From NCBI GenBank assembly GCA_001574975.1, contig KQ965740.1, positions 278,103 to 342,102 of the forward strand: a DNA stretch of 64,000 nucleotides, given 5' to 3'. Positions 1-10,699 of the stretch are shown here, in pieces. Position numbers and translations under genes: made by a program. Positions within the stretch are counted from its first letter, which is position 1; each line of letters begins with the position of its first letter. The stretch comes from Gonapodya prolifera JEL478 (lineage: Eukaryota > Monoblepharomycota > Monoblepharidomycetes > Monoblepharidales > Gonapodyaceae). Below the pieces are notes generated by a model. That model was not told the DNA's origin. It ran no database searches and saw only the letters and a list, made by a program, of their open reading frames with translations.

Positions 1-25
1 GTTTGGGATGAGGATATGCCACTCA

Positions 26-1792
26 TTACAGAAGAAGGGCGACGTACACTTGAGAGTTCTTGGACACCGCCAACTCGTCTTCTTCCTCTTCTGCGAGCTC
101 ATCCACGTCTTCTCCGACCGCTTGTTCCTCGTCTTCTTCGTCCGCCTTTTCGGCCTCTCGACCACCCCTGCTCCCGCCTCTTGTGTCGTCTACCTCCTCC
201 TCTTCTTCCAACTCCCTCACTGGCCGCTTTCGCTTCGGCTTTTCCTCCTCCTCCGAGCCTGACACATTCTCTTCGGACTCTTTAGCCCGCCTCGCGGCCC
301 GAGCGGCGCGTGGACTTTGTGGGATTCCACGGCGGATTGTAGCGGCGGATGTTTGACCAGAAGCACTGGATTCTGACCACACCTCCACGAGTGGGGGAAT
401 CTGGCGGCGAGAAGGGGCAGGACTTTGTTATCTACCGAAGGACACACTGGCATCTCTTTGCCAAAAATCACAAACAAACCTCCTTGGATATGTCGACAAG
501 AACGTTGCGGATGTAGTTGCGAGTTCTGAGCCACGTATTATCAAACGGGTAGGAACTCGCGAGATGGGCAGGACCCTTCTTGTATGCGGCGATCAGCTGC
601 CATAGCGACCAGGGAGGTTGGAGGGGGGAACCACGAATGCGTACGAAAAACATCAACGAAAATAGTCCGTCTTCTTGCAGGTAATGACAAGAAGGCTGAA
701 TCCCACCTCGCTCCGACGTTCCTCCGCATCCGCAATCATCTTTTTCCTGGCCTCAATCCAGCGCTTGCGGGTGTTTCCCGCACTAGCACTAACTACGCGG
801 GACATTGCCGAGGCCGCAAGTGACCTAGGGCCAAGATATTGTTCGACGAGGTTGGGTGTTCCAGCGATAAGTGCTGCGATAGAAGACTTGAAGCGGATGG
901 GGAAATAAAATGGAATTGGTACAAAAGATTTCGTCTGAATGCTTTACTCACCTGTGTCAGTAGCTCTAATGCAACCTCGCGGACGCCATCGCCAACGTCG
1001 ATGCCTGCGTCACTAGTCACGTCGGTGAGAATATCGACCGCTGCTTGTGAGAGGTCTTCCGGCGAGGCAGTTGCAAGTTGGGAGAGCAAACGGCGAAGGT
1101 CCACGATGACTCGGAAATGGGATCCTGTTGGGAGGTCAGTGTCTGGAAGAGATGGTGAAAATAAAAATAGTGTCGACGAAGTTGTGCCATTAATGGAGAA
1201 AGATTTTCATCATAGTGAGTCCACTTTGACCGGTTGGAGAGGGAGGATGGTATCCCATGCTCACTCAATCCTCAGGCACGCCGAGCAACCAAGTTGTATG
1301 CTGTGCGTATTTGCATCTTCCACGACAACCATGACTTTCGCTGTACACTCACATTCCAGTTCATCCCCCGCCTCTCCAGCTTTCGCAATAAGCTTGGTGA
1401 GCCGTTGACTGAGTGCTTTTTGCGTGACAAGCGCGGTGCTGGTGCGAATTGGTTTTCCTGATCTGTCAAGATCGAACGCTTCGTGGAGGAGGCTGACGTG
1501 GTGAGTGGGCGGTGGCGGTCAACATGGAACGATGGAGAGAAGCTCCTCACGGGAAATATATTCGGAAACTGTCTACTCACTTCACGATTGCCTCCACTCT
1601 TAGCGCTGCTGTGTATGGAGCACCCCTGTACGGTATGGGAACGGCAGTCAGTCTTGTCACCAGTCGATATCGTTGCTGGGCACTCCGATCTTCATGATGG
1701 CGTCGGCGCTCAGTCAAATTTCAAACGTACTCTTTACGCTGGAGAGTGCGAGCGCCATCGCTGCCACCGACCGCTCGCTTTTTGGGAGGCAT
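26..1792 (-). CDS. Unrecognised nuclear-type protein with helical N-terminal half and acidic/basic C-terminal tail (possibly partial)
   Basis: I do not recognise this family. The likely start is the ATG at 1792-1790 (MPPKKRAVGG...), followed by an intron with a GTACGT donor. Later exons encode a Leu/Ala-rich helical region that includes the stretches VEAIVNLLHEAFDLDRSG, SPEDLSQAAVDILTD and GVREVALELLTQ (about 1720-960), which look like HEAT- or armadillo-style helices. Further exons follow at about 900-690 (ending in a basic RKRWIEARKK-type helix), about 595-490 and about 400-48. The last visible exon is dominated by Glu runs and a KPKRKR patch, suggesting a nuclear or nucleolar chromatin- or rRNA-associated protein. 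A GTACGT donor at 47-42 suggests the gene runs past the left edge; otherwise it stops at 26. It is divergent from the PIH1 gene with about 126 bp between starts. The coding assignment rests on spliced frames; the function is unknown. Confidence 0.5.
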
Positions 1793-1814
1793 GTTGGTTC
1801 CAAACTGCTCCAAC

Positions 1815-1834
1815 CGCGGGTAGGGTTAGGGTTC
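1815..1834. promoter_or_regulatory. Telobox-like TTAGGG element in a divergent promoter
   Basis: A GGGTAGGGTTAGGG run lies in the roughly 126-bp interval between two divergent starts, about 85 bp upstream of the PIH1 gene. TTAGGG boxes occur in promoters of ribosome-biogenesis genes in several eukaryotes and are bound by Tbf1-type factors in fungi. Use here is inferred from position and from the snoRNP-assembly role of PIH1 proteins. Confidence 0.4.
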
Positions 1835-1918
1835 GGGTGAATTTCACCGGCAATTTTCCATCGCAACACAAACAACCTGTTGGGCATTTAAAGCCTTCTT
1901 CATTTGCGTCGCCACAAA

Positions 1919-3604
1919 ATGACGTCGGACCTTCTCTCGCAGCTCAAATCCATCGCGAACTCCGACAAGGACGAGGACCCCACGCTCACGGAGCTCAACA
2001 GCTATCTGAACAACATGACAGAGCAGGACTTGGAGACGCTACTTGCCAATCCAGAACTCAACAAATTTAGAAATTCGAGCGATTCCTCGAACAGGATCGA
2101 AGTCATGCCTAAACCTGCTTTTGTGGTCAAGACCCATCTGACTCAGAAAACGGACACATACCCAAAGGACCTTAAGGTATCACTCACATTTTCAAACTCC
2201 CACTCTGCTCCGGATCGATTTCGCTCCCTGTCCTGCTTCACATACCAACCCCGACTTCCACACACACAAACGAACGGTATCGTAGCTCTTCATCAACCTT
2301 TGTCAGTCTCCTGAAATACCCGCGCCAGCACCACTTTCGTCAGAAGAATTCGAGATTGCTTATGCACAGGAGGATGAAGAGAAGCTCAAAGTCCCCATAT
2401 CACTCAATGAACTCAAGCCGGATGTTGACAAGGGTACGTTTACATGATGTGGTCGGAAGCAGGCGAACTGGTTGAATTGTTCGGGACAACAAGAGGCTTA
2501 CCCTGTTGAAATTCGAGCTTGCATGCTTGGGATCAACAGTAGTCCGAGGTGAAGGTGCACCTCCACGGGGTCGTGTTTGTGGTGCACGGCTGGTTTGTGA
2601 TATTACTGAAAGAAAACTACGTGGAGATGGCGATATCTTAAGTATATGGAAAAGGTGCTCTGTGCTCGCGCTCCAACAGGGAAGGATCGCTTGCTACCAA
2701 ATCGAAGCAAGCCCCTCTCTTCACCGGTATTGCGTCGAGTTTTCATTCTCCGTCACTCTTTTTTTCCCCAGCTGGTCGGACATGCATCGTAATAGATGCG
2801 TGTGTGCACTCCTCCGCTGCGTCTCGCTGCGAGGACTTTCGTGAATATCGCGACTTTCTCGTCCGTTTGGTGATCTCGCATGTGGAAAATAGGTGTGGTG
2901 TCAAGCTTTCGAGAGGTACGTAATGCTGTTTCTTCCTCCGACAAGATGATCGTGGAAGGGGCAGTAGTATTGATGTCTCTTTGAAATGCAATGTCTAAAA
3001 GTCTTGTCTTTCTCCGCCCCCTCCATCACTTCCTCTCCCGCCAACGCAAAACGTAGATTACGTTCTCCCCAAGCTCCGCTCGAAAGGCACTCTGCGTCCC
3101 CACCTTGTCGCCCGACCTCGACGACCTGTCATTGAAGAATCCTCGCCCTCTCCACCAGCCACATCTGCCTCAAATGCATCCCACACCTCCTCACAAAACC
3201 CGACGTCCAACACCGTGAGACCAATTCGGGCTAAACTCCGGGCGCCGACGTACCGCGTAACGTGCGAGCCGCCAGATGGTCGACCTGAATATATGGTTAT
3301 CGAGATAGATTTGCCGGGTGCTGTACGTGCTCCTCATTTGGACGCGTGCTCTTGTATCACTTACACCAACACCACTTTGTCGGAACGTTGGCGTGTTCAT
3401 TGTTTTCGTTTGCAGAATACAACAGCTTCTGCCACCCTTGATCTTGAGCCCCACCGGCTCATCTTCACCCTCCCTCCAACGTACTCTTTGGAAGCGGCCC
3501 TCCCCTGGCCTGCAGATACAGCCGAGTCAGAAGAGGCGGCAGGAGCTGAGTTCGATAGAGGGAAAAGAGTCTTGACAGTGACTGTACGGGTGCTCGAGGA
3601 GTGA
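1919..3604 (+). CDS. PIH1 domain-containing protein (PIH1D1/Nop17-like, R2TP adaptor)
   Basis: Five exons (1919-2176, 2286-2433, 2772-2915, 3057-3322, 3416-3604) join in frame to a 334-residue protein. Residues about 55-180 form a PIH1-N domain: VMPKPAFVVKTHL, then LFINLCQSPEIPAP, then the GRTCIVIDACVH strand and a FREYRDFLVRLVISHVE helix. The C-terminal exons (APTYRVTCEPPDGRPEYMVIEIDLPG and RLIFTLPPTYSLEAALPWP) look like the CS/alpha-crystallin-type domain of the family. PIH1 proteins bridge Hsp90-R2TP to clients in box C/D snoRNP, PIKK and, in flagellates, dynein-arm assembly. All introns are GT-AG, with GTATCA, GTACGT, GTACGT and GTACGT donors. Which PIH1 paralogue this is cannot be settled by eye, so no symbol is given. 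The family call is firm. Confidence 0.88.
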
Positions 3605-3770
3605 AAAATGGAGGTGTAATACGTACATATGTATTGGCAGCACTGAGATTGCATTCACAAATGAACAGACCGTTCGTTGGTTTTAGTGCAGCGATCGTCT
3701 TCGCAAACGTTTGACCTCAAACCACGATTGCTCTGGCGGGCCTCCCGCGCCTATCTCCTTACGTCCATCA

Positions 3771-6107
3771 ATGAAAATAATGACATGGAACGTGAACAGT
3801 TGAGGATAGCGCGGCCAATCGCTCCAATGTGCTGAAACGCTGCTCACATCTTCGCAATCGCTCCATAAAATCCACATCTCCTGCCATAAATCGCGCCGTA
3901 ATGATCTCTCTGCGGGGTGGATTACTGAAAGGCTTCCGTACTATGCGAGGATACTCCCCATGGACGGAATGCAAGGACTACAAAGAACTCTTGGACGCTT
4001 TGGGGGCAGACATCTTTTGTTTTCAAGAGATGAAGGTGACATGGTGTGTTATTTGTGCTTAGAAGTATAAAGTTTTGTGTCTGCCAATCACCTGTCTAAA
4101 TGACCACATCCGTCGCCCCACCCCGGACTGGACAGGGACAAGCTCGATGCCGAAATCGCTTTAGTTCCCGGATATGATGCCTTTTTTTCCATATCGAGGG
4201 GCAGGGGGGGTTATTCCGGTGTCGTGAGGACAGTTTCTGTTTCCACCACGATTGAATGACTAACCGAATACGGGGAACCACACCTCATAGGCCACATACA
4301 TCCGCCTGGACCGTGTCCCAACCCCCATTGACGCAGAAGAGGGCTTTACGGGACTGCTTTCTCGACCCGGTGCGCAGTCGAAGTTGGGATGCTATGGGGA
4401 CCTTGAGGAAGAATTTGAACGAGATGAGCTGGTACAGTTGGATTCGGAGGGGCGATGTATGATCACAGATCATGAAGCATTTGTGGTAGGTCGGCGCAGG
4501 TACACACAAGTGCGGACAACCTTTTATACCCATTCGCCGATACCTACAGTTGTTCAATGTGTATTTCCCAAACGACCATGATGCTGAAAGAGAAGAGTTT
4601 AAGCTCAAGTTCTATCGAGGGATCGAGGTGGATTGACGCCCAACGTTTGCCAGATCTTTTTATTCGCTTTGTTGATCGCACGCCTCATATTCAGATCCGC
4701 GTGCGAGCTCTTGTTGACTCGGGACGACAAGTTATTGTTGCCGGGGATGTCAATGCAGTGCACATGGTGTGATTGCTTTTAGAATCGGATGCTTTCAGGA
4801 CAACATTTACTCATCAGCTTTTTCTCTCTGCAATATCGTTGCTCCAATCAGCCAATAGACCACTACAACCCCAACTGTGGATCCTTTATTGGCCCGATTG
4901 AATCTCATCCTGCGCGGGCATGGCTGAACGGTTTCCTCCAACCAAGAGGCCCTGTCGTCGACCTTTTCAGGTATTTCCACCCAGACTCGCAAGGAGTTTA
5001 CACATGCTGGAACACCAAAGTGGATGGGCGAAGTGGAAACTTTGGTGAGACTAGATGGAGGTCCCATGAATCAGGAGTTACACTGAAGCCACTGCCCTCG
5101 ATTCAGGTACACGTATTGACTACATCCTGCCAACACCCGCTCTTATCCCCTGGTTTGAGGACTGTACCATTGAGGCGTCGATCCGTGGGTCTGATCATTG
5201 CCCAGTGGTTGCAGTGCTTCGGGACTCCATCGAAACGGAGGAAGGGGAGAAGAAACTGCTTGACATTCTATCTCCGACGACATACGACTTAAAGGGAAAC
5301 CTTGTGGTCAGGGAACCGTCAAAGCTGTGTGCAAGGTTCTACGACAAGTTCCTGGCGAAGCAACAGACTCTAAAAGCGTTTCTCGTCAATAAGGGACCGA
5401 ATGCACTTGCTGAGATGGAAGCAAAGCCTCCAAAGGGGCTCACTGCAATGGAAACCATGAGTGGAGGGTTGAAGGGCATCTCGGGCACTAAGATGTCCAG
5501 GCCCCTTTCTGGAGGTACTTCAGCGCCTCCAGCGAAAAAAGCTAAGACAGCGCCAGTGCCTGGACAAAAGTCTCTGCTTTCGTTTTTCCGTGGTGCAAAG
5601 GAGGAATCGAGCAACACTTCTGGGTCACCTTCGCAGTCCGGTGTGCCTTCTGGTGAAAGAAACCCAGTAAAACTTGTGTCCAACTCTATTCGACCACCGA
5701 ATCCCTCTTCGGCACCGCCAGCTCCTATGGTAGCCTCTTTGCAATTAGAGCAGGATGGATCGCGATCCCGGATGAGGGAATCTGGGGAAGGAAATAGTCA
5801 ATCTTCAGACTATTCCTTTGTTGATGCGGAAAGCATTCCCGATATGACCGATCTTGCAGACGCTGATGAATGTGGTACTGAACTTTCCCCACAAGAGTTT
5901 GGAGCAAGCCAGGCGGCTGCATGGGGTGCTATTTTCACACGTCCAAAACCACCTCAATGCCGACATGGTGAAGAAGCTAAACTGTACAGTGTAACGAAGA
6001 AGGGACCGAATCAAGGACGACAGTTTTGGATGTGTCCGCGACCTGGGCCAACGGGGATGGCCAAGGAGCTTGCTGTAAACAAGAATGAAAGAGATACATT
6101 CAAGTGA
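3771..6107 (+). CDS. APN2: AP endonuclease 2 (ExoIII family) with PIP box and GRF zinc finger
   Basis: Class II AP endonuclease / 3'-phosphodiesterase of base-excision repair. Exon 1 (3771-3798) encodes MKIMTWNVN and joins through a short-consensus intron (GTTGAG donor) to 3932-4043, restoring the family pattern WNVNSFRT...ADIFCFQEMKVT with the catalytic Glu. Later exons carry FSISRGRGGYSGV, GCYGDLEEEF...LDSEGR, LFNVYFPND, VIVAGDVNAVH (GDxN), WNTKVDGRSGNFG|GTRIDYIL and IRGSDHCPV (SDH). The long last exon (from about 5105) adds a PCNA-interaction motif QKSLLSFF at about 5562-5588 and a C-terminal GRF-type zinc finger (CRHGEEAKLYSV...GRQFWMCPRP, about 5955-6045). This is the classic Apn2/APE2 architecture (not APE1). 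At least eight exons. Start choice: first ATG giving the conserved beta-strand. Confidence 0.9.
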
Positions 6108-6329
6108 GAGCCAAAAATACGTCGATTTTTGGGATTAAATGGACATTCGCTGACCGTTCAACCATCAAAGGTGCGATTATTTCATGTGGTATCGTGACAG
6201 TGCCAGACGAAAGATGGAGAGACGCATAAACAGCCGATGAAAAGTTGAATTCCCAATTGATTGATGTACATATCATATATTTCCACTTCATTTGGAAACC
6301 AATCGACATTATCTATCTGCCTTAACGTT

Positions 6330-7868
6330 TCAAGTGCTTTTGAGGAGAGCTTCGTTGGTGACTAGTAATTCATCCAACTGCAAAAGCGTGGGGATGGTGT
6401 TGTAAAGGACGAATTATTCGGATACATTTGTGAACTTACCTCTGGACTAAGCTCGGACAATGTCTCGAAACTGTCTTTGTAGAATGACAGCATGGAAGCA
6501 GCCAAGTCTGCGAGATTCCGAAGTGGCTCGGGGGACGATACAACAGCCTTCATCTTGTCCATCGCTCCTTCAACGGCAGCGACGAACTCGTCTTCTGCTT
6601 TTTCGACTTCAGCTCGGGCCTAAAAGTGAAACAATGTGGGAGTGGCACTTTGTGATCGTGTAACAACTTCTTACCACATCTTGGCGAGCGGGAGGAGCAG
6701 TGGCAGCCTGAAATCATGGTACATCAGTGTGGGACCATCGTGTGAGATTGTTCGGAGCATACCCTCTGTTTGCAGGCATCGTAGTTAAGGCGAGCAGCCT
6801 GGACTTGTTTCCTTGCTTTCTATGATCCGAGGTTGACGTTAGCGCAATGGAGGAATATCTCGGTGGATTCGCCTCACCATGGCGAACTCGATGGTTGACT
6901 TCAAGGTCGTGTTGAAGGGTTTGTAAAACTTGGTAGTAATATCAGAATCCTTTGAAGCAAAATCACAACGTCATGTCACTGGTTGTCTGCAAACCATGAA
7001 ACTAAAGCTTTGACCTACCATCTTAAGTCGAGCCTCTCCAATCTTATTCTGAGCCTTTGCGAATTTCAAAAGGGCCGCACCAGTAGGCTCTTCCGTTCCC
7101 AGCGTGTTCGCAACTTCGAGACTCGTCCTTGAGCAACAACTGATGAGCGCTGAACGAAGGCGAGCGAGAGGCGTATCAACAAACCTTGCGAGAGCGTGAC
7201 TCTGCGTCTGGGGCAGCTCCGTGGTCGAACCCGTGGGCGACGGCGGAGCACCTGGCGTTCGTAGCTGTTGAGCGAGCGAGCCGACGGTGGAGGTGACCTT
7301 TCCCGCGAGCTCGGTGATGGTCTCTTGAATTGGCACCTCTGCATGAGCTTATCACGTGAATCTGAGAAAAAAGCGAGTCGAGTCCACCGACAACACACCG
7401 TAGTCGTGAGTTGGACGCGTGAACGGCTTCGTGGCCTTCAGGAACTGCTCGTGGAGGATCCTAATCTTGTCAACACGCTATACGGCCAACACACGAGTCA
7501 AATTAAGCCATCGGAGCACCCTCTATCAATTCAATCAAGATTTTACCTCTTCGAGTTCCTTGTACCTGTACAAATGGATAATGGTCATGATGGATAGCAC
7601 TCTACAACCGGGTATTCTCCCACTCACTCTGGAGGCAGCGGCGTGGGCTCCGCATTGCCCATTTTTTCATTTGCATATTGCCGGGCTATTGAGGATTGAT
7701 TTGTGAAGTCGAGCAAAAAAGGCAAACTCGTCCTCGGGCAACAACGCGATCACCTTGGCTGAAGGCAGTTCCAATCTGATTTCCCAGAGGCGTAACCTGC
7801 TCTCCAATGTTGGTGGCCGCAGATCGGATGGACGTGAGGAGGCTCGTCGCGGTGGTCTGGACGCTCAT
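6330..7868 (-). CDS. BAR-domain membrane-curvature protein (Gvp36/endophilin-like)
   Basis: Multi-exon gene starting MSVQTTATSLLTSIRSAATN at 7868. A first amphipathic helix is followed by ARLHKSIPQYARQYGKMG-like sequence, then LRILHEQFLKATKPF, then a Pro/Thr-rich exon (7330-7200) and the BAR core: ALLKFAKAQNKIGEARLKMDSDI, FYKPFNTTLKSTIEFAMKARKQVQAARLNYDACKQ and, at the end, LADLAASMLSFYKDSFETLSEL...LLVTNEALLKST stop at 6330. These amphipathic heptad helices, with the Arg/Lys-rich middle (QARLNYDACK), are typical of fungal Gvp36-like BAR proteins of the Golgi/endosome. About eight short introns, some only about 50-60 bp. The tail lacks an SH3 domain. An Rvs161-type identity is less likely because of the long N-terminal insert. 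Confidence 0.8.
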
Positions 7869-7989
7869 GGTGGTGATTGGGACCGTGGCCACCTTTCGAG
7901 CAGCCGTCCCCCCTCCCCTCCCCCAAACCAAACAACCGGAACAGTACTTTGAAATGTCAACTACCGAATCATATGTAATTAGAGCAATA

Positions 7990-9201
7990 TCAGCGTTTTG
8001 TATTTTCTTCCTCGTGTGCCTCCACTTCCGAGTCATGGTGCTCGTCACTCTCTTCATCCTCATCCTCATCCTCCTCACCATCTTCATCACCATCACCACT
8101 TTGCGCCGAGGAATCGTTCGATTTTAGCTTTCGTTTCGGAATAACATCGGTAAACGCTGTCTTCCAATCATTCGTTTCAATGAATCGGCTGAGAATCTCA
8201 AACACTTGAAGGATCGTCAGATCGCAATGCTTACAATCGAGTGCTGAACGACAGTTCTCACCGTGATTCACCGTGAGCACCTTTCTTTGCGTTAGCTTCA
8301 TGTGCTGTCCGATTGGCAACTGGGCGACCTTAACTCCTTTCTCCAAGGCACGTCGATACGTGAGTCCCTTGTATCTGTTTTTATCCACAATACCGCCGAT
8401 CACATAGATGTGATCATCTTCCAGTGTTTGGATCTCGTCCGGGGTATCAGCGGTGAGGTAGACCAGCTTCTCCTTCTGCGCCGAATAGTGAGAAAAATAA
8501 TCTGTTGATTGGAACTCGATCTAAAGCATTCGGAAAACGTTTTTCCATAGGTAACACTCAATTTACCGCAAATCAATGACTCACATCCCATTGCTTGTAC
8601 CGGGGTACCTTTTGCTCTAAGGTTCGGGTCAGCCTGTCCCCTAAACTGGTGACCACAAGCTTCAGATGGTGTTCTGACCGTCGATTCGCGGAATAGCATC
8701 GTTCGATTTGTCTCGCCAGGGACTTAAAGTCCTTGGATCGGGGGGAGGTAAATGATGAGGTTTGAAGGTTTAAGGATTAGAGCGTATTGCTCACCTTATT
8801 TAATGGCATCAAATCCTCGAAATCGCAGTCGATGACAACCGTAATGTTATGATTGACGATATCAGATTTTCGCATCTTCTTCCGCTGAGGCTGAATGAGA
8901 CCTTGGGGTTTACATTTTCGCAGTTCAAATCATCATGCGAATCTTCACGAAAGAGTCACAACCCACCTTGTTCTAAAAGCGCCCTCCGTCGCACCTTCTG
9001 CTCTGCTTTCTTCTGCTTCCGTTTCTCTCGCCTCTCTGATGCATTTGAACTCCACCGCTCTTCTCGTAGGAGCCGTTTCTTTGCGTTCTTGGAGAGAACC
9101 GCTGGTTCCGCCGAGTCGACTGGACTCGCGCTTGGCAGAGACGGAGGGGGAACTGCCCCATCATCGGGATTCGGCACGGCAGAGGACGACATCGAGTCCA
9201 T
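7990..9201 (-). CDS. TRM10: tRNA (guanine-N1)-methyltransferase of position 9
   Basis: SPOUT-type tRNA m1G9 methyltransferase. Visible landmarks in order are a basic N-terminal helix (SKNAKKRLLREERW...REKRKQKKAEQKVRRR, about 9110-8970), the strand NITVVIDCDFEDLMP (about 8855-8810), SLARQIERCYSANRRSE, LVYLTADTPDEIQTLEDDHIYVIGGIVDKNRYKGLT (about 8480-8365, the conserved GGIVDxNRxKG cofactor loop), then ALEKGVKVAQLPIG and KVLTVNHV..ILSRFIETNDW..AFTDVIPKRK. The tail after 8130 is an unusually long Glu/Asp run ending at 7990. The preferred start is 9201 (MDSMSSS), though an in-frame ATG at 9255 exists; the latter would leave only 27 bp to the divergent Naa38 start. About four exons. Confidence 0.92.
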
Positions 9202-9282
9202 TTTTGATGTTCTGCGGTCGAGTCTTTTCGGCTTGTTGATTATGGCAAACCCCAAACCACTCAGCTCCTGACTCGTTGCACC

Positions 9283-9682
9283 ATGGCAGACAATAACGCC
9301 GCAGCGCTTCCGTCAGACTCACAAAACGTCCAGCGACTGCGCTCTTTCTTGGGACTCAAGACTCGCGCGACAGTCACGGATGGTCGTGTCATGGAAGGCG
9401 TTTTCGCATGCACTGACCGAGATTGCAACATCATTCTTGCTGGAACGAAAGAGTTTACTGGATGTACGTGACACTCGTTAGCTCACTCAACGTGCTCAAG
9501 CAGTTTGATAACCAAACCTTGACCTGAATACTAGCTGACGAACGATTCGTCGGGATGGTCATGGTACGGACATCAAGCATCAATGCATCATTTCTGGAAA
9601 TGATACTTGATGAAAACTGAAGGTGCCAGGCAAGCATTTGGTCAAGTTTGAGGTGGCAACGAAAGACAGCGAGTCTTCCTGA
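9283..9682 (+). CDS. NAA38: LSM-domain auxiliary subunit of the NatC N-terminal acetyltransferase
   Basis: Three exons (9283-9463, 9535-9563, 9623-9682) give an 89-residue Sm-fold protein. Sm1 is seen as LRSFLGLKTRATVTDGRVMEGVFACTDRDCNIILAG, and Sm2 as ERFVGMVMVPGKHLVKFEV. The CTDRDCNIIL block and the short GMVMVPG(K/H)HLV segment match LSMD1/Naa38, rather than Lsm8 or other spliceosomal Lsm proteins. Naa38 is the small regulatory subunit of NatC, which acetylates Met-Leu/Ile/Phe N-termini co-translationally. The middle exon is only 29 bp, a micro-exon; the join is supported by frame and by family alignment. It is divergent from TRM10 and shares a very short promoter. Confidence 0.85.
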
Positions 9683-9776
9683 AGTACGGAAGGCCGTTAG
9701 ATGTGAGGGCTCCCAACTAGTTTATCTTTTATTCCTTGCAAATAGTTTCGATGTGGTAGGTACAGCAGTGACGGCC

Positions 9777-10449
9777 TTATCGGGGAATGCTCGCCCCCGC
9801 GTCTACCAGCTCCTTCAGCTTGACTTCGATTTCGCTCTCCGGGAGGCCTTCTACAACTACCTTCTTCTCGACACCGAAGCCTGCCAGGATGGGGAGACGG
9901 TGCAGATGTGGGTGCAGTAAAACGATCGAGTGTCGAAGAACAAGTTGAAGGTTACGAATGCCGACCAAAACATAGTGATATTGTGTACCACAATAGAAAT
10001 TCGTTCACCGGAATCAGATAGTAAGAACCCTCTGGATCGTTTAACTTGATTTGGTGCAACAACGTACCATATCGTGCGAAAAGTCTCGCCTCTACTCCTT
10101 GTGCTTCTCGCACAAGAATCGGCAATTCGGGATTGGCGCTTTTCAGCGCAGGGTAGTTGTTCAGAATGAAATTGCTGGTGAGGTGAGTGGTGAGGTGTAG
10201 TGAGGTTCAGACATCGCAGGAGCAATTGCAAGTGGTTTGCAGGTATCATTACAGTGGATAATTGGAATCCACGGCGTGCAAAAAAAATAGTGTGAATCGC
10301 CATTGGAGCACCAAAGGTGGTGGTGAGTTTGGTTTCAACGTCCAAGACGAGACACAACCGGAAACGCACCGCAATCCTGCGCTTCCTGAGCCATTTTGCG
10401 ACAGATGAACCCGGAGCTCCTGGATTACCGGCGCAAGTTTGAGTGCCAT
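9777..10449 (-). CDS. NDUFA2: NADH:ubiquinone oxidoreductase B8 subunit (NDUFA2)
   Basis: Accessory subunit of mitochondrial complex I with the thioredoxin-like L51/S25/CI-B8 fold. Exon 1 encodes MALKLAPVIQELRVHLSQNG then SGSAGLR. Exon 2 (about 10170-10072) encodes NFILNNYPALKSANPELPILVREAQGVEARLFARYG. The final exon (about 9880-9777) encodes FGVEKKVVVEGLPESEIEVKLKELVDAGASIPR then stop. This matches the family in length (about 95-100 residues) and in the order of its strands. The last intron, about 190 bp, is longer than most here. The start is placed at 10449; an in-frame ATG at 10464 adds five residues. Divergent from the WC-2-like gene. As a nucleus-encoded matrix-arm subunit, it shows that the organism retains complex I. 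Confidence 0.85.
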
Positions 10450-10699
10450 TGCGACTGGGGTCAATCAAGCGAAAAGTCGAATTTGAGCGATCCACTGATC
10501 AATAACGAAACATAAAACCCAGAATTTCTTCCCCTTCTCTCCATTGTCCTCATATCTGTCAAACAAAAAACCTTAATTCAGTCTTTTGTTGTCAATTTGA
10601 GAGCTTCCCCACTTTGCTCCAGCCGACGGTCATTCTATCCCATCGTACTCTTGTGTTCGTCAAATTTTCTGAGTGGTTTGAATTGAAACGGACAGAACA

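Noticed and set aside
7686-8130. Asp/Glu repeat frame crossing two genes
   Set aside because: It mixes the Trm10 acidic tail and the BAR gene start in other frames; each gene explains its part.
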